A stretch of DNA of 64,000 nt, from NCBI GenBank assembly GCA_020635955.1, contig JACJYW010000003.1, positions 310,001-374,000 of the forward strand. Direction: 5' to 3'. Of this stretch, positions 34,058 to 43,201 are shown in pieces (within the stretch, counting starts at the first letter, position 1; each line of letters opens with the position of its first letter). Below the pieces are notes generated by a model, which was not told where the DNA came from, made no database searches, and saw only the letters and a program-made list of their open reading frames with translations. The stretch comes from Crocinitomicaceae bacterium (lineage in GTDB: Bacteria; Bacteroidota; Bacteroidia; Flavobacteriales_D; Crocinitomicaceae). Made by a program: the position numbers and the translations under genes.

Positions 34058-34864
34058 TTAAGATTTTTTCGGAATGTAAACATTCTTTAAATGCTTTACA
34101 TCCTTTTGAAGATCAAGAATAGCCTTCGTTAATTCACTTTCTTTAAATTCCTGAGTAGGAACGTCTGAAGAAATATAGTTGACAAACTTCCACATTTCTA
34201 CGATCTCATTTGCATGAACTTCATAAGGCTCATAGGCAGGATTTGTACTACACAATTGAAAGGATTGACTATCTGATAAACGTTTATAAACATTCTTAAA
34301 AACGATTCCATCATCTAATGTTACTACTATATACGGATAACCATCCTTAATGTTATTCCAATTCTCAACATATTCAGCTACCACATATGAACCATCTGAG
34401 ACAGGAGGCATTGAGTCACCTTTAATAGGAAAAGTCCTGTATTTTCGGTCCTTTTGTAAGAACGGTAATTGAAAAGTTGGTAACACAGAAATGAATTCTG
34501 GGTCAGAGAAACCTGATGTATAACCTGCTCTCGCTTTTTCTGAAACTAATTCGATATTATCATTATTATCAGAATCAACCGTCATGGCAATAATGCGAAC
34601 GTTTTTTCCCTCAACATCTGCATCTATCCCTTTATCGATCTTGTCCCATTCTGTTTCTGATACACTATTAAGATCACGTTTGATCAGTTTATCAAGTGAA
34701 ATATTATAGAAACTGCTAAACTTAATGAGCGTACTTAAATTTGGTTCAGCCACACCATTCTCGTATCCACTATAAGACGAGCGCGTTAAACCTAATTCAT
34801 TTGCTATTTCTTCCTGCGATATCTTTCTACGTTTTCTTAGCAGTTTTAAATTTTCACCTATCAT
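34058..34864 (-). CDS. XRE-family repressor with C-terminal S24 (LexA/CI-like) domain
   Basis: 268 residues. The N-terminal helix-turn-helix (about 1-65) reads IGENLKLLRKRRKISQEEIA and LTRSSYSGYENGVAEPNLST. A linker precedes the S24 domain (about 140-235), with FPIKGDSMPPVSDGSYVVAE holding the putative Ser nucleophile and IVFKNVYKRL the Lys region. The exact Ala-Gly cleavage site is uncertain (KARAGYTSG is a candidate at about 110). A perfect palindrome and a -7 box lie directly upstream, which suggests autoregulation. Relatives control stress or phage genes. No phage genes are adjacent. Confidence 0.9.
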   Translation of the reverse strand: MIGENLKLLRKRRKISQEEIANELGLTRSSYSGYENGVAEPNLSTLIKFSSFYNISLDKLIKRDLNSVSETEWDKIDKGIDADVEGKNVRIIAMTVDSDNNDNIELVSEKARAGYTSGFSDPEFISVLPTFQLPFLQKDRKYRTFPIKGDSMPPVSDGSYVVAEYVENWNNIKDGYPYIVVTLDDGIVFKNVYKRLSDSQSFQLCSTNPAYEPYEVHANEIVEMWKFVNYISSDVPTQEFKESELTKAILDLQKDVKHLKNVYIPKKS

Positions 34865-34894
34865 GATAAAACCTAATACGAATCAGTGTTTGAA

Positions 34895-34927
34895 ACTAAT
34901 TACTTGATTAATAATTAGTCAAATATA
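34895..34927 (-). promoter_or_regulatory. Operator palindrome beside the -7 box of the XRE-S24 gene
   Basis: ACTAATTA (34895-34902), 9-nt centre, TAATTAGT (34912-34919): a perfect 8-bp dyad. The minus-strand -7 box TATATTTG (34927-34920) abuts it, so a bound dimer would sit on the transcription start. No -33 box at the usual distance was found. The start codon is 31 nt downstream of the dyad. Confidence 0.55.
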
Positions 34928-34930
34928 AAT

Positions 34931-34954
34931 AAAAAAGATGATTTTTTAATCATC
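34931..34954 (-). terminator. Terminator of the orphan ABC ATPase gene
   Basis: Read on the minus strand: GATGAT (34954-34949), TAAAAA, ATCATC (34942-34937), then TTTTTT. The stem overlaps the last codons of the ABC gene. Confidence 0.6.
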
Positions 34955-35896
34955 AAATTGAATTCCTCTAATATATATTTGAGTTAAATTGGAAATATCT
35001 TCTGTTGAAAACAGTTGAAAATCCTGACCTTCAAAAGAAAATGTAAAAATGGAATACCATCCTAAATTTTGTCTTTCCTTGAATTGAACTTTCAGCAACC
35101 TTTTAAAGGATGTTGTTTTTTCAGCTGAGAAAAAGCTAGGTCTGAAATAGATGAGGTCATTTTTAATTTTCAATTTATTCAAATCACCAAAGAAGCTTGC
35201 TTCTCGTTTACTTTGCGGAAGATTAAAGAAATTCTCCGGCGTGTCGATTCGTTTGATCTTTCCTTTTTCCATATAAATGATCTTATCTGCCCATTCCATG
35301 GCTTCGACACCATTGTGCGTTACCATTAGCGCAGAGATTTTATTCTTCTTTAGATAGCGTTTAACGTGACCCGAGATCTTCGTTTTTGTTTGAAAATCGA
35401 GTTGATTAAAGGGCTCATCCATCAACAAAAGTTCCGGTTCATCAGCTAAAGCTCTTGCAATGGCTAATCTTTGTTGTTGTCCACCTGAAATATGTGTTGC
35501 CTGATAGGATTTATAGGTAGTTAGATTTGTTAGTCGAAGTAAAGTTTGAATGCGATATGTTTGGTATTCCTTATCAAATCGAAGTAATTTCAAACGGATA
35601 TTTTCCTCTACATTATGGTAAGGATCTAAACCGAAATCCTGGTCTACCAAACGGATCTCATCATGTCCAGGCACCAGTTTTTCATTAGAATGTCTAACAC
35701 GTTCCCCTTTGTAGATCACCTCCCCTTCTTTGTGTGGCAATAAACCTGCGACAGCTTTCAATAGGGTGGTTTTACCATCACCAGATGCCCCTAATACAAC
35801 CGCTATCTCACCTGGTTCCAGTGTAAAACTACACTTTCGCACCACCGGTTTTTTATCATAGGAAACAGTGAGGTCTTTTACCTTAAGGATTGACAT
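34946..35896 (-). CDS. ABC transporter ATP-binding protein (orphan)
   Basis: 316 residues. The nucleotide-binding domain (about 1-225) is complete: Walker A GASGDGKTT, Q-loop VDQDFGLDP, signature HISGGQQQRLAIARAL, Walker B LLLMDEPFNQLD and the switch His in VTHNG. The C-terminal 90 residues (about 226-316) form a beta-rich extension like the TOBE-type regulatory domains of importer ATPases. No permease or binding protein gene is adjacent, so the partner lies elsewhere. A -7-like box TAAATTTG (minus strand, 35920-35913) lies 16 nt before the start. Confidence 0.88.
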   Translation of the reverse strand: MSILKVKDLTVSYDKKPVVRKCSFTLEPGEIAVVLGASGDGKTTLLKAVAGLLPHKEGEVIYKGERVRHSNEKLVPGHDEIRLVDQDFGLDPYHNVEENIRLKLLRFDKEYQTYRIQTLLRLTNLTTYKSYQATHISGGQQQRLAIARALADEPELLLMDEPFNQLDFQTKTKISGHVKRYLKKNKISALMVTHNGVEAMEWADKIIYMEKGKIKRIDTPENFFNLPQSKREASFFGDLNKLKIKNDLIYFRPSFFSAEKTTSFKRLLKVQFKERQNLGWYSIFTFSFEGQDFQLFSTEDISNLTQIYIRGIQFDD

Positions 35897-35983
35897 AATT
35901 TGGCCGTTTAACCAAATTTAAAGCAAGAAGAAACTCGATTTTGTTCTACGAAGTGAAGTTATCCACAAGTGAATAATGACATC

Positions 35984-36376
35984 CTACTCGTATACTGTGA
36001 TGGTACGCTCGTCATACTCACCCTCTGCCTGCCAGAATTTGTATTCATAAATTCCCGGAAAATCAATACTGATATCAAAATCTACGGAACCTTCTGCAAA
36101 TTCAAGATTACAACTACATCCCTCATATTTAGAGATCAACTTAACTGTAAATACATCTTCCATTTGAGAGACTTCAAACCTATTGAAAGAACCACATGAA
36201 TTTTCAATTACATATTTCACTTTCAATGTGTAGGTCTCGTCTGCTTTGATACTATCAGGAAATTCACCAATAATAGCAGCTGTTTCCCTCTCTTCAGAAC
36301 ATGGCTTATTTCCATGATTTTTACATGAATAAAAAGCACCCGCTAATAAAACGGCTATGACTAAAATCTTTTTCAT
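35984..36376 (-). CDS. Small lipoprotein, unknown function
   Basis: 130 residues. The lipoprotein signal MKKILVIAVLLAGAFYSC has its lipobox Cys at 18. The rest is beta-rich (SDPDS.. type strands: DETYTLKVKYVIENSCGSFNR, GSVDFDISIDFPGIYEYKFW) with four further cysteines and an immunoglobulin-like look. I do not recognise a family. Its ATG overlaps the stop of the PhoX-like gene by 4 bp (36373-36376), so the two are translated together and may act on the same substrate. Confidence 0.75.
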   Translation of the reverse strand: MKKILVIAVLLAGAFYSCKNHGNKPCSEERETAAIIGEFPDSIKADETYTLKVKYVIENSCGSFNRFEVSQMEDVFTVKLISKYEGCSCNLEFAEGSVDFDISIDFPGIYEYKFWQAEGEYDERTITVYE

Positions 36377-37872
36377 TTCTTAAATCCCTCTACTAAGACT
36401 GTACAAGATTTGTTAAATGGTGGTGGATTAGAAGCGCTGGGGTGCTGAATATTAATAATCATTGCACCATCAGGTAAGAAAATAACCCCGGTAGTTTCTG
36501 CTCCCTTGGGCGCTATTGCAAATCTCAAAAGATCCTCTACGGTTGGTTCTTCAATACTTAGATCCAAAAAATAGATCTCATTATAGAACTCCTTTGCTTC
36601 CTCAGCTTCTTTACTTACTCTTTTTCTATCACACCAATTGATGTCTTCACTTAACACCAAATACGTCTTTGTACCTAAAGAAACGGTGGTATTACAGTCA
36701 GGGTTGGAAAAACAACCTAAAGAATCGCTAAACATCCCTCCTTCAAGGTATGAACTCATTTTATTTGTCGACGGATCAAAGACCAAAACTCTACCGAATG
36801 GATCATCCATTTTCCCATTCCCATCCGTTAGGTTATTTTTTACCCAATTTGGAATTGTTCCGCCGGCAGATATTGAAGCATCCCAGTTCATGTAATCTTC
36901 TCCTGTTTCTGAAATGTAAAATTTACCATTTACTTCTTCTATCCACTCATGACGGATGATCATAGTAGCACCGTTTTGCACAGCAATTTTACGGCAATTC
37001 ACTAAAGAAGTGGTATCCATAGGAAGCTCGATCCAATCTCCAGATTCACCGTCCTCAGATTGCCTGTAAGCATACAACTGCCCATGATCATAATCAAAAG
37101 CTTTCTCCATCTCCAGTTTTAAAAATACTCCAGGACTGTAATCATCAGTAATGTAGACTGTTTTACCATCTTGAGTAACCTGTACATCTTCATGCACCAA
37201 TTTCCCCATAGACAAATGTCTTTTCACCACTTTTCTTTGGATAGGATCCACTTCAACTACATATCCCAAATTTTGCCACATAGGTCGGCCATTACCAAAA
37301 TCTCTATCTGCAATTCCTCTTTTAGTAAAGTATTCATTGTCATAACCCCAGGTTTCTTCACAGGTTAGAACATTGCCATTCGGTGCCAAACTCCCTCCAC
37401 AATTACGATCAGTAAATCCAACCGAACCAAAATCAACATGATGAAAATCCCCTACGACTTTCCAATGACCATCAATCTTTTCAAGACTAAAAATGGTTGC
37501 TCCTCCTCCATCTCCAAGATCGGCATTTGGCTCATTCGTTTCGTGAGAAATATACAACAAGCCTTTATTTTCAGGATCATCCTTTGAAGGAACAAAAACA
37601 GAAAGATCATGCTTACCTTTTGCAGGAAACTTTTGACCATCAGCCCTGGTCACCTGATCTTCCTTTTCACTGAATAATACAGTGTACGTGAAGCCTTCAG
37701 GTAAAACAAGATCTGTTGTACTGAAATTTGAGGAGATTGACTCAAAAGGCGGCAATGTATCCTCTATCTCAGCTATTAATGAATCATTAGAACTAACGCC
37801 ATTATCCACAGCTTCATTTTCCGAGCAGGAAAATAATAGGATAACCGGTATTAAAAGCACTAATCTTTTCAT
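36373..37872 (-). CDS. PhoX-like (DUF839) lipoprotein
   Basis: 499 residues. A lipoprotein signal (RLVLLIPVILLFSC) anchors it to the envelope. The body matches the DUF839/PhoX plan: LLYISHETNEPNADLGDGGG, CGGSLAPNGNVLTCEETWGYDNEY, GYVVEVDPIQRKVVKRHLSMGK, VYITDDYSPGVFLKLE. PhoX proteins are calcium/iron-dependent alkaline phosphatases with a six-blade propeller. Several relatives of this type have unknown activity, so phosphatase function is likely but not certain. A -7-like box (TATCTTTG, minus strand, 37899-37892) lies 19 nt before the start. Confidence 0.85.
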   Translation of the reverse strand: MKRLVLLIPVILLFSCSENEAVDNGVSSNDSLIAEIEDTLPPFESISSNFSTTDLVLPEGFTYTVLFSEKEDQVTRADGQKFPAKGKHDLSVFVPSKDDPENKGLLYISHETNEPNADLGDGGGATIFSLEKIDGHWKVVGDFHHVDFGSVGFTDRNCGGSLAPNGNVLTCEETWGYDNEYFTKRGIADRDFGNGRPMWQNLGYVVEVDPIQRKVVKRHLSMGKLVHEDVQVTQDGKTVYITDDYSPGVFLKLEMEKAFDYDHGQLYAYRQSEDGESGDWIELPMDTTSLVNCRKIAVQNGATMIIRHEWIEEVNGKFYISETGEDYMNWDASISAGGTIPNWVKNNLTDGNGKMDDPFGRVLVFDPSTNKMSSYLEGGMFSDSLGCFSNPDCNTTVSLGTKTYLVLSEDINWCDRKRVSKEAEEAKEFYNEIYFLDLSIEEPTVEDLLRFAIAPKGAETTGVIFLPDGAMIINIQHPSASNPPPFNKSCTVLVEGFKK

Positions 37873-38051
37873 TTCAATTGGATTTATGCGGCAAAGATAA
37901 TCCTTTCATTTCCAATACAGTTCATTATCTAAGGAATTCCATTAGGTCGATATTGAATTGATCCAACATTGAATAATTATTTTGATTTTGAATCTTATTA
38001 ATATCTTATCTTTAGTACATACTCATATAACTGAAACACAAAGATTTCAGC

Positions 38052-39956
38052 TTGTCTAAGCACTCAGAACATAACATTGATACGGCCTATTATCTTGAAA
38101 AAGCTCAAGAGATAGGAAATATTGGAACATGGGACCTTGACCTCATCAATAATGTTCTTTATTGGACAAAGCAGGTTTATGTGATCTGTGGAATTCCGGA
38201 AGGAGTCGAGTTAACGTATGAACTGTTCCTTGAAGTAGTACATCCTGAAGACAAGGAACTGGTGAATGAAAGCTGGATGGCTGCATTAGGAGGAGCACCA
38301 TACGACCTGGAACACAGGATGCTAGTTAATGGAGTTGTAAAATGGGTAAGAGAGAAAGGTGAGATCGAATTTGATCAGAACGGAACTCCTATTCGAGCTA
38401 TTGGCGTATGTCAGGATATTACTTCACAAAAAGAAATAGAACATAAACTTCAAACTCAACAATATTATTTGGAGAAAGCACAGGAAATTGGTAAGATCGG
38501 GACCTGGGATGAATATCCAAATATTCAAAAATTAAGCTGGACCAAGGAAGTCTACAATATCTACGAGATCCCTGAAACAACTGAAATTACGGATGATTTC
38601 ATAACCAGGCATGTACATCCTGATGATAAGGAATTTGTCATTGATCGCTGGAAAGAAGCCTTAAATGGTCAACTCTATGATATTGAGTTCAGGATCGTAG
38701 TTAACGACAAGATCAAGTGGATCAAAGAAAAGGCAGAATACTTCTATGATGAGAAAGGTAAAGTGAGCCGTGTATTAGGGGTAAGTCAGGATATCACTGA
38801 CCTTATGGAAATAACTATTGCCCTGAAAGAAGCTAGAATTAAAGCTGAAGAAAGTAGTCGTTTGAAATCTGCCTTTTTAGCCAATGTAAGCCATGAGATC
38901 AGAACGCCTTTAAATGGTATTCTAGGTTTTGCTGAATTGATCGATAATAATGAATCTATTTCGCAGGAGGAACTTAAAAGATATTTGAATATCATCAAGC
39001 AAAGTGGCCAGAACCTTTTGAATGTTATTAATGATATTATTGATATTTCGAAGATCGAATCGAATCAATTAGACCTTCATTATCAACCATTTGATCTACA
39101 TAATTTCCTGGAGAATATTCTTCATTTGATCGAACAAAATATTCCACCAGATCTGAGAGATGATGTGAAGATCATTTTCACAAAAGAGAGTTCAGCACAA
39201 ACATTTTTAATAGAATCTGATCAAAGTCGATTACAGCAAATTCTTTTAAATCTATTATCCAACTCTTTAAAATTTACTGATAATGGATCTATTGAATTTG
39301 GATATCAAATTGATCAAGCCTCAGATAAGATCGTATTCTTCGTTAAGGATACAGGTAAAGGTATCCCGGAAAAAGATCTGTCGCGAATTTTTGAGCGATT
39401 TGAACAGGTAAACCCTAAAGATGAGAGAGGTACAGGACTAGGACTGGCTATTTGCAAATCATTAGTAGCGCTTCTAGGTGGAACGATAAACGTCAACTCA
39501 GAAGTCAATAAGGGAACCGTTTTTCATTTTGAAATTCCTCTTAAGGCTATTGATCTTATAGATGAGGCCAACCCTTACAAAAACAATAAACGAGATCTAC
39601 TCGGTTCGAAAATATTAATCGTAGATGATAATAGAATTAACTGTTTATTTCTGTTCGAGACTTTAAAAAAGGACGGTCTTTTACCAACTAAAGTTTATTC
39701 AGGAGAAGATGCTGTAGAGCAATGTAGAGAAAATGACTTTGACGTTGTACTAATGGATATAGGCATGTCTGGTATTGATGGATATGAGGCAATGAGGCAA
39801 ATTCAGGAATTTAAACCTGACATGAATTTTATCATTCAAACCGGTTATGCCATGACCGAAGAAAAGAAAAAGGCTTTTTCGAATGGTGCCAGCGGTTACA
39901 TTTCTAAGCCCATCAATATAGAACAGCTAAAAAGGATGATTCTGGAGTGTTTATAA
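38052..39956 (+). CDS. Hybrid histidine kinase: PAS-PAS-HisKA-HATPase-REC
   Basis: 634 residues with no membrane helix, so the signal is cytosolic. Two similar PAS/PAC modules (about 12-128 and 140-252) share AQEIG.IGTWD and VHP(E/D)DKE strings and look like a tandem duplication. HisKA carries the phosphoacceptor His281 in ANVSHEIRTPLNG. The ATPase part has the N box (LLNLLSNSLKF), G1 (DTGKGIP) and G2 (GTGLGLAICKS). The receiver domain has the phosphorylated Asp569 in VVLMDIGMSG. The start is a TTG at 38052, the best upstream codon available. No separate response regulator gene is adjacent. Confidence 0.92.
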   Translation: MSKHSEHNIDTAYYLEKAQEIGNIGTWDLDLINNVLYWTKQVYVICGIPEGVELTYELFLEVVHPEDKELVNESWMAALGGAPYDLEHRMLVNGVVKWVREKGEIEFDQNGTPIRAIGVCQDITSQKEIEHKLQTQQYYLEKAQEIGKIGTWDEYPNIQKLSWTKEVYNIYEIPETTEITDDFITRHVHPDDKEFVIDRWKEALNGQLYDIEFRIVVNDKIKWIKEKAEYFYDEKGKVSRVLGVSQDITDLMEITIALKEARIKAEESSRLKSAFLANVSHEIRTPLNGILGFAELIDNNESISQEELKRYLNIIKQSGQNLLNVINDIIDISKIESNQLDLHYQPFDLHNFLENILHLIEQNIPPDLRDDVKIIFTKESSAQTFLIESDQSRLQQILLNLLSNSLKFTDNGSIEFGYQIDQASDKIVFFVKDTGKGIPEKDLSRIFERFEQVNPKDERGTGLGLAICKSLVALLGGTINVNSEVNKGTVFHFEIPLKAIDLIDEANPYKNNKRDLLGSKILIVDDNRINCLFLFETLKKDGLLPTKVYSGEDAVEQCRENDFDVVLMDIGMSGIDGYEAMRQIQEFKPDMNFIIQTGYAMTEEKKKAFSNGASGYISKPINIEQLKRMILECL

Positions 39957-39986
39957 AAAAATCCCGTACACCTTAAGCATACGGGA
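39954..39986 (-). terminator. Terminator of mdh
   Basis: Minus strand: TCCCGTA (39986-39980), 11-nt loop, TACGGGA (39968-39962), then TTTTTTT. It overlaps the stop region of the convergent kinase gene. Confidence 0.75.
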
Positions 39987-40014
39987 CTTACTATATATAA
40001 TATATATGTGGTTC

Positions 40015-40947
40015 TTAAGCGTTAACCTCTAAAAGGCTATTTGTTTTAGAAACACCATCAGCTGACTCTGCCATTTTAGCTTTTTCAGCAGCTGATAAAG
40101 AAACCTCAACAATTCTCTCGATTCCGTTCTTTCCTAAAACACAAGGAACTCCGATACAAAGATCGTTCAAACCATATTCACCTTCTACCAAAGCAGAACA
40201 AGGGAACATTTTTTGAGAATCTAAAGCGATAGCTTTCACCAATTCAGATACAGCAGCTCCTGGTGCATACCATGCTGATGTCCCCAATAATTTGGTCAAA
40301 GTAGCTCCTCCAACTTTAGTATCCTCAACGATTTGAGCCATTTTATCATTAGATAGGAATTCAGAAACATTTACTGAATTTCTAGTAGCTTTCTCAATTA
40401 AAGGAACCATTCCAACATCAGAGTGACCTCCAATTACCATTCCGTCAACATCAGAAGTAGGACATCCTAAAGCCTCAGCCAATCTATATTTAAATCTAGC
40501 GCTATCTAATGCACCACCCATTCCAATAATTTTGTTTTTAGGTAGGTTGGTTGCTTTGTGCACCAAATAAGTCATAGTATCCATTGGATTCGACACCACG
40601 ATAATGATAGTATTCGGTGAATACTGAAGAAGGCTTGTAGCAACATTCTTTACAATACCTGCATTGATACCGATCAATTCTTCACGCGTCATTCCTGGTT
40701 TTCTAGGAATACCTGAAGTGATCACACAAACATCAGAATTAGCCGTTTTTGAATAATCACCAGTAGTACCTGTGATCATTGTATCAAAACCATTTAATGA
40801 TGAACACTGCATCAAATCCATTGCTTTTCCTTCAGCAAATCCTTCTTTGATATCTAAAAGAACTACTTCAGCAGCAAAATTTTTCATTGCGATATACTCT
40901 GCGCAACTCGCTCCAACTGCTCCTGCACCTACAACTGTAACTTTCAT
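40015..40947 (-). CDS. mdh: Malate dehydrogenase
   Basis: 310 residues, LDH-like MDH type. It interconverts malate and oxaloacetate with NAD in the TCA cycle. The NAD-binding loop is GAGAVGASCAEYIA (7-20). The mobile loop with substrate-binding arginines is IPRKPGMTREEL. The catalytic His is in VIGGHSDVGMVPL, and VSNPMDTMTYL is typical. It has its own terminator and is flanked by divergent and convergent regulatory genes, so it is monocistronic. Confidence 0.97.
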   Translation of the reverse strand: MKVTVVGAGAVGASCAEYIAMKNFAAEVVLLDIKEGFAEGKAMDLMQCSSLNGFDTMITGTTGDYSKTANSDVCVITSGIPRKPGMTREELIGINAGIVKNVATSLLQYSPNTIIIVVSNPMDTMTYLVHKATNLPKNKIIGMGGALDSARFKYRLAEALGCPTSDVDGMVIGGHSDVGMVPLIEKATRNSVNVSEFLSNDKMAQIVEDTKVGGATLTKLLGTSAWYAPGAAVSELVKAIALDSQKMFPCSALVEGEYGLNDLCIGVPCVLGKNGIERIVEVSLSAAEKAKMAESADGVSKTNSLLEVNA

Positions 40948-41162
40948 ATAGCTTAAATTGTTTAAATTAAAAAAGAGATAAGAGTCCTGCTGAACTATTT
41001 TATCATGCAGGGCCTACGAATTTAACAATTTTATTATCGTGCTTAATAGAGGAAGGCGAAATATTTATCTACGAGTTTTGATTTTCTGTCGAGACTAAAT
41101 AGTTTTTTTTCTAATATTGGCAACCCTCATTTTTGTCCGTCGTTTATCAATTGTAAAAACCA

Positions 41163-41732
41163 GTGGAAAGTAAAGAACTTCAAGAAATAGTTGATGGTTG
41201 CATTAAAGGCAAACGCAAGTATCAAAAGAAGCTTTTTGAAATGTATTATGGTAAAATGATGGCAGTCTGCATGCGCTACGCCAAAGATCAGGATGAAGCG
41301 CAGGACATGGTCCAAATCGGTTTTATCAAAATATTCAAGAAACTGGATGTTTACAATTTTGAAGGTTCTTTGGAAGGTTGGATTAGAAGGATAATGGTCA
41401 ATACTGCGATCGACCAGATACGGAAAAACAAACGTGATCCGTTTTCGATCGAAGATGATCAGAGAGTTCAAAACATTGAGGAAGACTTACCGTTTTCAGA
41501 AGAAGATGATTTTGAAATCCGGGTTAAAGCGGAGGTTGCTATTGAAGCAATCAGCAATTTGTCACCTGCCTATCGTACAGTATTTAATATGTATGTGATG
41601 GAAGGATTTACGCACAAAGAAATCGCGGAATACTTGGGTATCTCAGAAGGAACATCCAAATCTAATCTTGCCAAAGCAAAAATGAAGTTAAAAGCTGAAC
41701 TTGAATTAAAGTTCGCAAAGCACGATAGATAA
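41163..41732 (+). CDS. ECF-type RNA polymerase sigma factor
   Basis: 189 residues from a GTG at 41163. The region 2 domain (about 22-90) shows MMAVCMRYAKDQDEAQDMVQIGFIKIFKKL and EGSLEGWIRRIMVNTAIDQIRK. The region 4 helix-turn-helix (about 125-180) shows LSPAYRTVFNMYVMEGFTHKEIAEYLGISEGTSKSNLAKAK. The next gene begins on the base after its stop codon and encodes a membrane protein with a cytosolic N-terminus, the normal place for its anti-sigma factor. A GGCAACCC...CCGTC pair just upstream (41119-41141) resembles an ECF promoter and could mean autoregulation, but the spacing is short. Confidence 0.95.
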   Translation: MESKELQEIVDGCIKGKRKYQKKLFEMYYGKMMAVCMRYAKDQDEAQDMVQIGFIKIFKKLDVYNFEGSLEGWIRRIMVNTAIDQIRKNKRDPFSIEDDQRVQNIEEDLPFSEEDDFEIRVKAEVAIEAISNLSPAYRTVFNMYVMEGFTHKEIAEYLGISEGTSKSNLAKAKMKLKAELELKFAKHDR

Positions 41733-43139
41733 ATGGACAAATTCGAAAAAATGATCAAGCAGTCAGTTGAGGGGTACGAAGCACCTTTCAACCCTCAAGC
41801 TTGGGAAAATGTGAGCAAGGAATTGCCAGACGCTTTCGATCATGCTATGAAAGATGCGGCCGGTAATTATGAAGCTCCATTTAATCCTGCTGCCTGGGAT
41901 GCTGTAAGTAGCCAATTGGGTACTTCTACTGCTGCATGGAAATGGATTGCTGGTACAGCTGCGGTTATTGCTGTTGTTGCCGGTTCAGTTTATTTGTTCA
42001 ACACTACTCAAGAAAACTCTACATCAACTTCTACTAATAATGAATCAGAAGTTGCAACTACCAATGATCATGTTAACAACAACGATCAAACAGTGACTTT
42101 CACTGATGCTAATAATCAAGGTGAAAGTGTAGCGCATAATGAAGTGGTGTCTGAAAATAATGGACAAGATCCAATCCACCATATCAATAATGACATTCAG
42201 ACTAATATTGAGCCTGTTCATGTTGATGACAATGGTTCTGTTGAAGATCACGGTACTCAAACAACGAATGATCAAACAACAACTAACGGACAGAATACAA
42301 CAACAAACAATGGTGGCTCTGACAACAATCAGGATAACAACAATGGATATGATCCATACGGAAATGTTGTTCCAGGATTCACAGTAAGCTCATCAGAGAT
42401 CTGTCAGGGAGAGAATTGTGTTTTCACACCTGAATTTGTTGTAAAAGAGTTGAAATATACCTGGAATTTTGGTGACGGATCTTTCTCAACCTCAGCTGTT
42501 GGAGAACATAAATACAAAAAAGCAGGACAGTATACTGTAACGCTTGATGTGAAGAATCCAAAAACCAATAAGACCATTGCTTCTGCTACAGAATCAGTTG
42601 TGGTGAATGAGCTTCCTGTTGCTAATTTTAACTGGGAAAAAACAAACCAGATCATCCCAACCATCAATTTCATTAATCTTACTAATGAAGCAAATAGCTG
42701 GAACTGGGATATCAAAGGATTGAAACAATCTGATAAGAGAGAGTTCGAATACACTTTCAGAGAAGCTGGAAACTACGTAGTTGAACTTACTGCGGTGAAT
42801 GAGTACGGATGTTCTAAATCGATCCAAAAAACAATTGAGATCGAAGAAGATTACAACTTGTTAGCTCCAAATGCATTCTCTCCTAACGGCGACTTCAAGA
42901 ATGACGAATTCATCCCTGAAGCATTGAAGATCATGAACAATGAATTCACCATGACCATAATGGATAAATCAGGAAATTTGGTTTATACTACTCAAAATGC
43001 AAATGAGCCTTGGGATGGTAGATATACAAAAGACAATACACCTGCGCCTGCCGGAGCTGCATATATCTGGCGAGTAGTTCTTGTAAACAACAATGGTGAA
43101 CAAGAAATGTATGAAGGACAGGTGATCATCATTAGATAG
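41733..43139 (+). CDS. Anti-sigma-like membrane protein with PKD and gliding/T9SS type-B C-terminal domains
   Basis: 468 residues. The cytosolic N-terminus (about 1-65) has a duplicated motif: YEAPFNPQAWENVSKEL and YEAPFNPAAWDAVSSQL. One membrane helix follows (about 69-91: WKWIAGTAAVIAVVAGSVYLF). Next is an Asn/Thr/Asp-rich linker (about 92-205), a PKD pair (KYTWNFGDGSFSTSAVGEHKYKKAGQYTV; WNWDIKG...FREAGNYVVEL) and a C-terminal domain of the gliding-motility/T9SS type-B kind (LAPNAFSPNGDFKNDEF, WDGRYTKDN, GAAYIWRVVL). Placement after an ECF sigma gene with no gap suggests that the N-terminal repeats bind the sigma factor. Confidence 0.8.
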   Translation: MDKFEKMIKQSVEGYEAPFNPQAWENVSKELPDAFDHAMKDAAGNYEAPFNPAAWDAVSSQLGTSTAAWKWIAGTAAVIAVVAGSVYLFNTTQENSTSTSTNNESEVATTNDHVNNNDQTVTFTDANNQGESVAHNEVVSENNGQDPIHHINNDIQTNIEPVHVDDNGSVEDHGTQTTNDQTTTNGQNTTTNNGGSDNNQDNNNGYDPYGNVVPGFTVSSSEICQGENCVFTPEFVVKELKYTWNFGDGSFSTSAVGEHKYKKAGQYTVTLDVKNPKTNKTIASATESVVVNELPVANFNWEKTNQIIPTINFINLTNEANSWNWDIKGLKQSDKREFEYTFREAGNYVVELTAVNEYGCSKSIQKTIEIEEDYNLLAPNAFSPNGDFKNDEFIPEALKIMNNEFTMTIMDKSGNLVYTTQNANEPWDGRYTKDNTPAPAGAAYIWRVVLVNNNGEQEMYEGQVIIIR

Positions 43140-43170
43140 ATCGTAGATACGATTTATTTTCTTTGCAAAA

Positions 43171-43201
43171 AAAACCTTCGGCTGCATCCGAAGGTTTTTT
43201 T
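43171..43201. terminator. Bidirectional terminator between convergent genes
   Basis: AAAACCTTCGG (43171-43181), loop CTGCAT, CCGAAGGTTTT (43188-43198), with T-runs on both sides. It serves the sigma/anti-sigma unit and the leftward operon. Confidence 0.9.
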
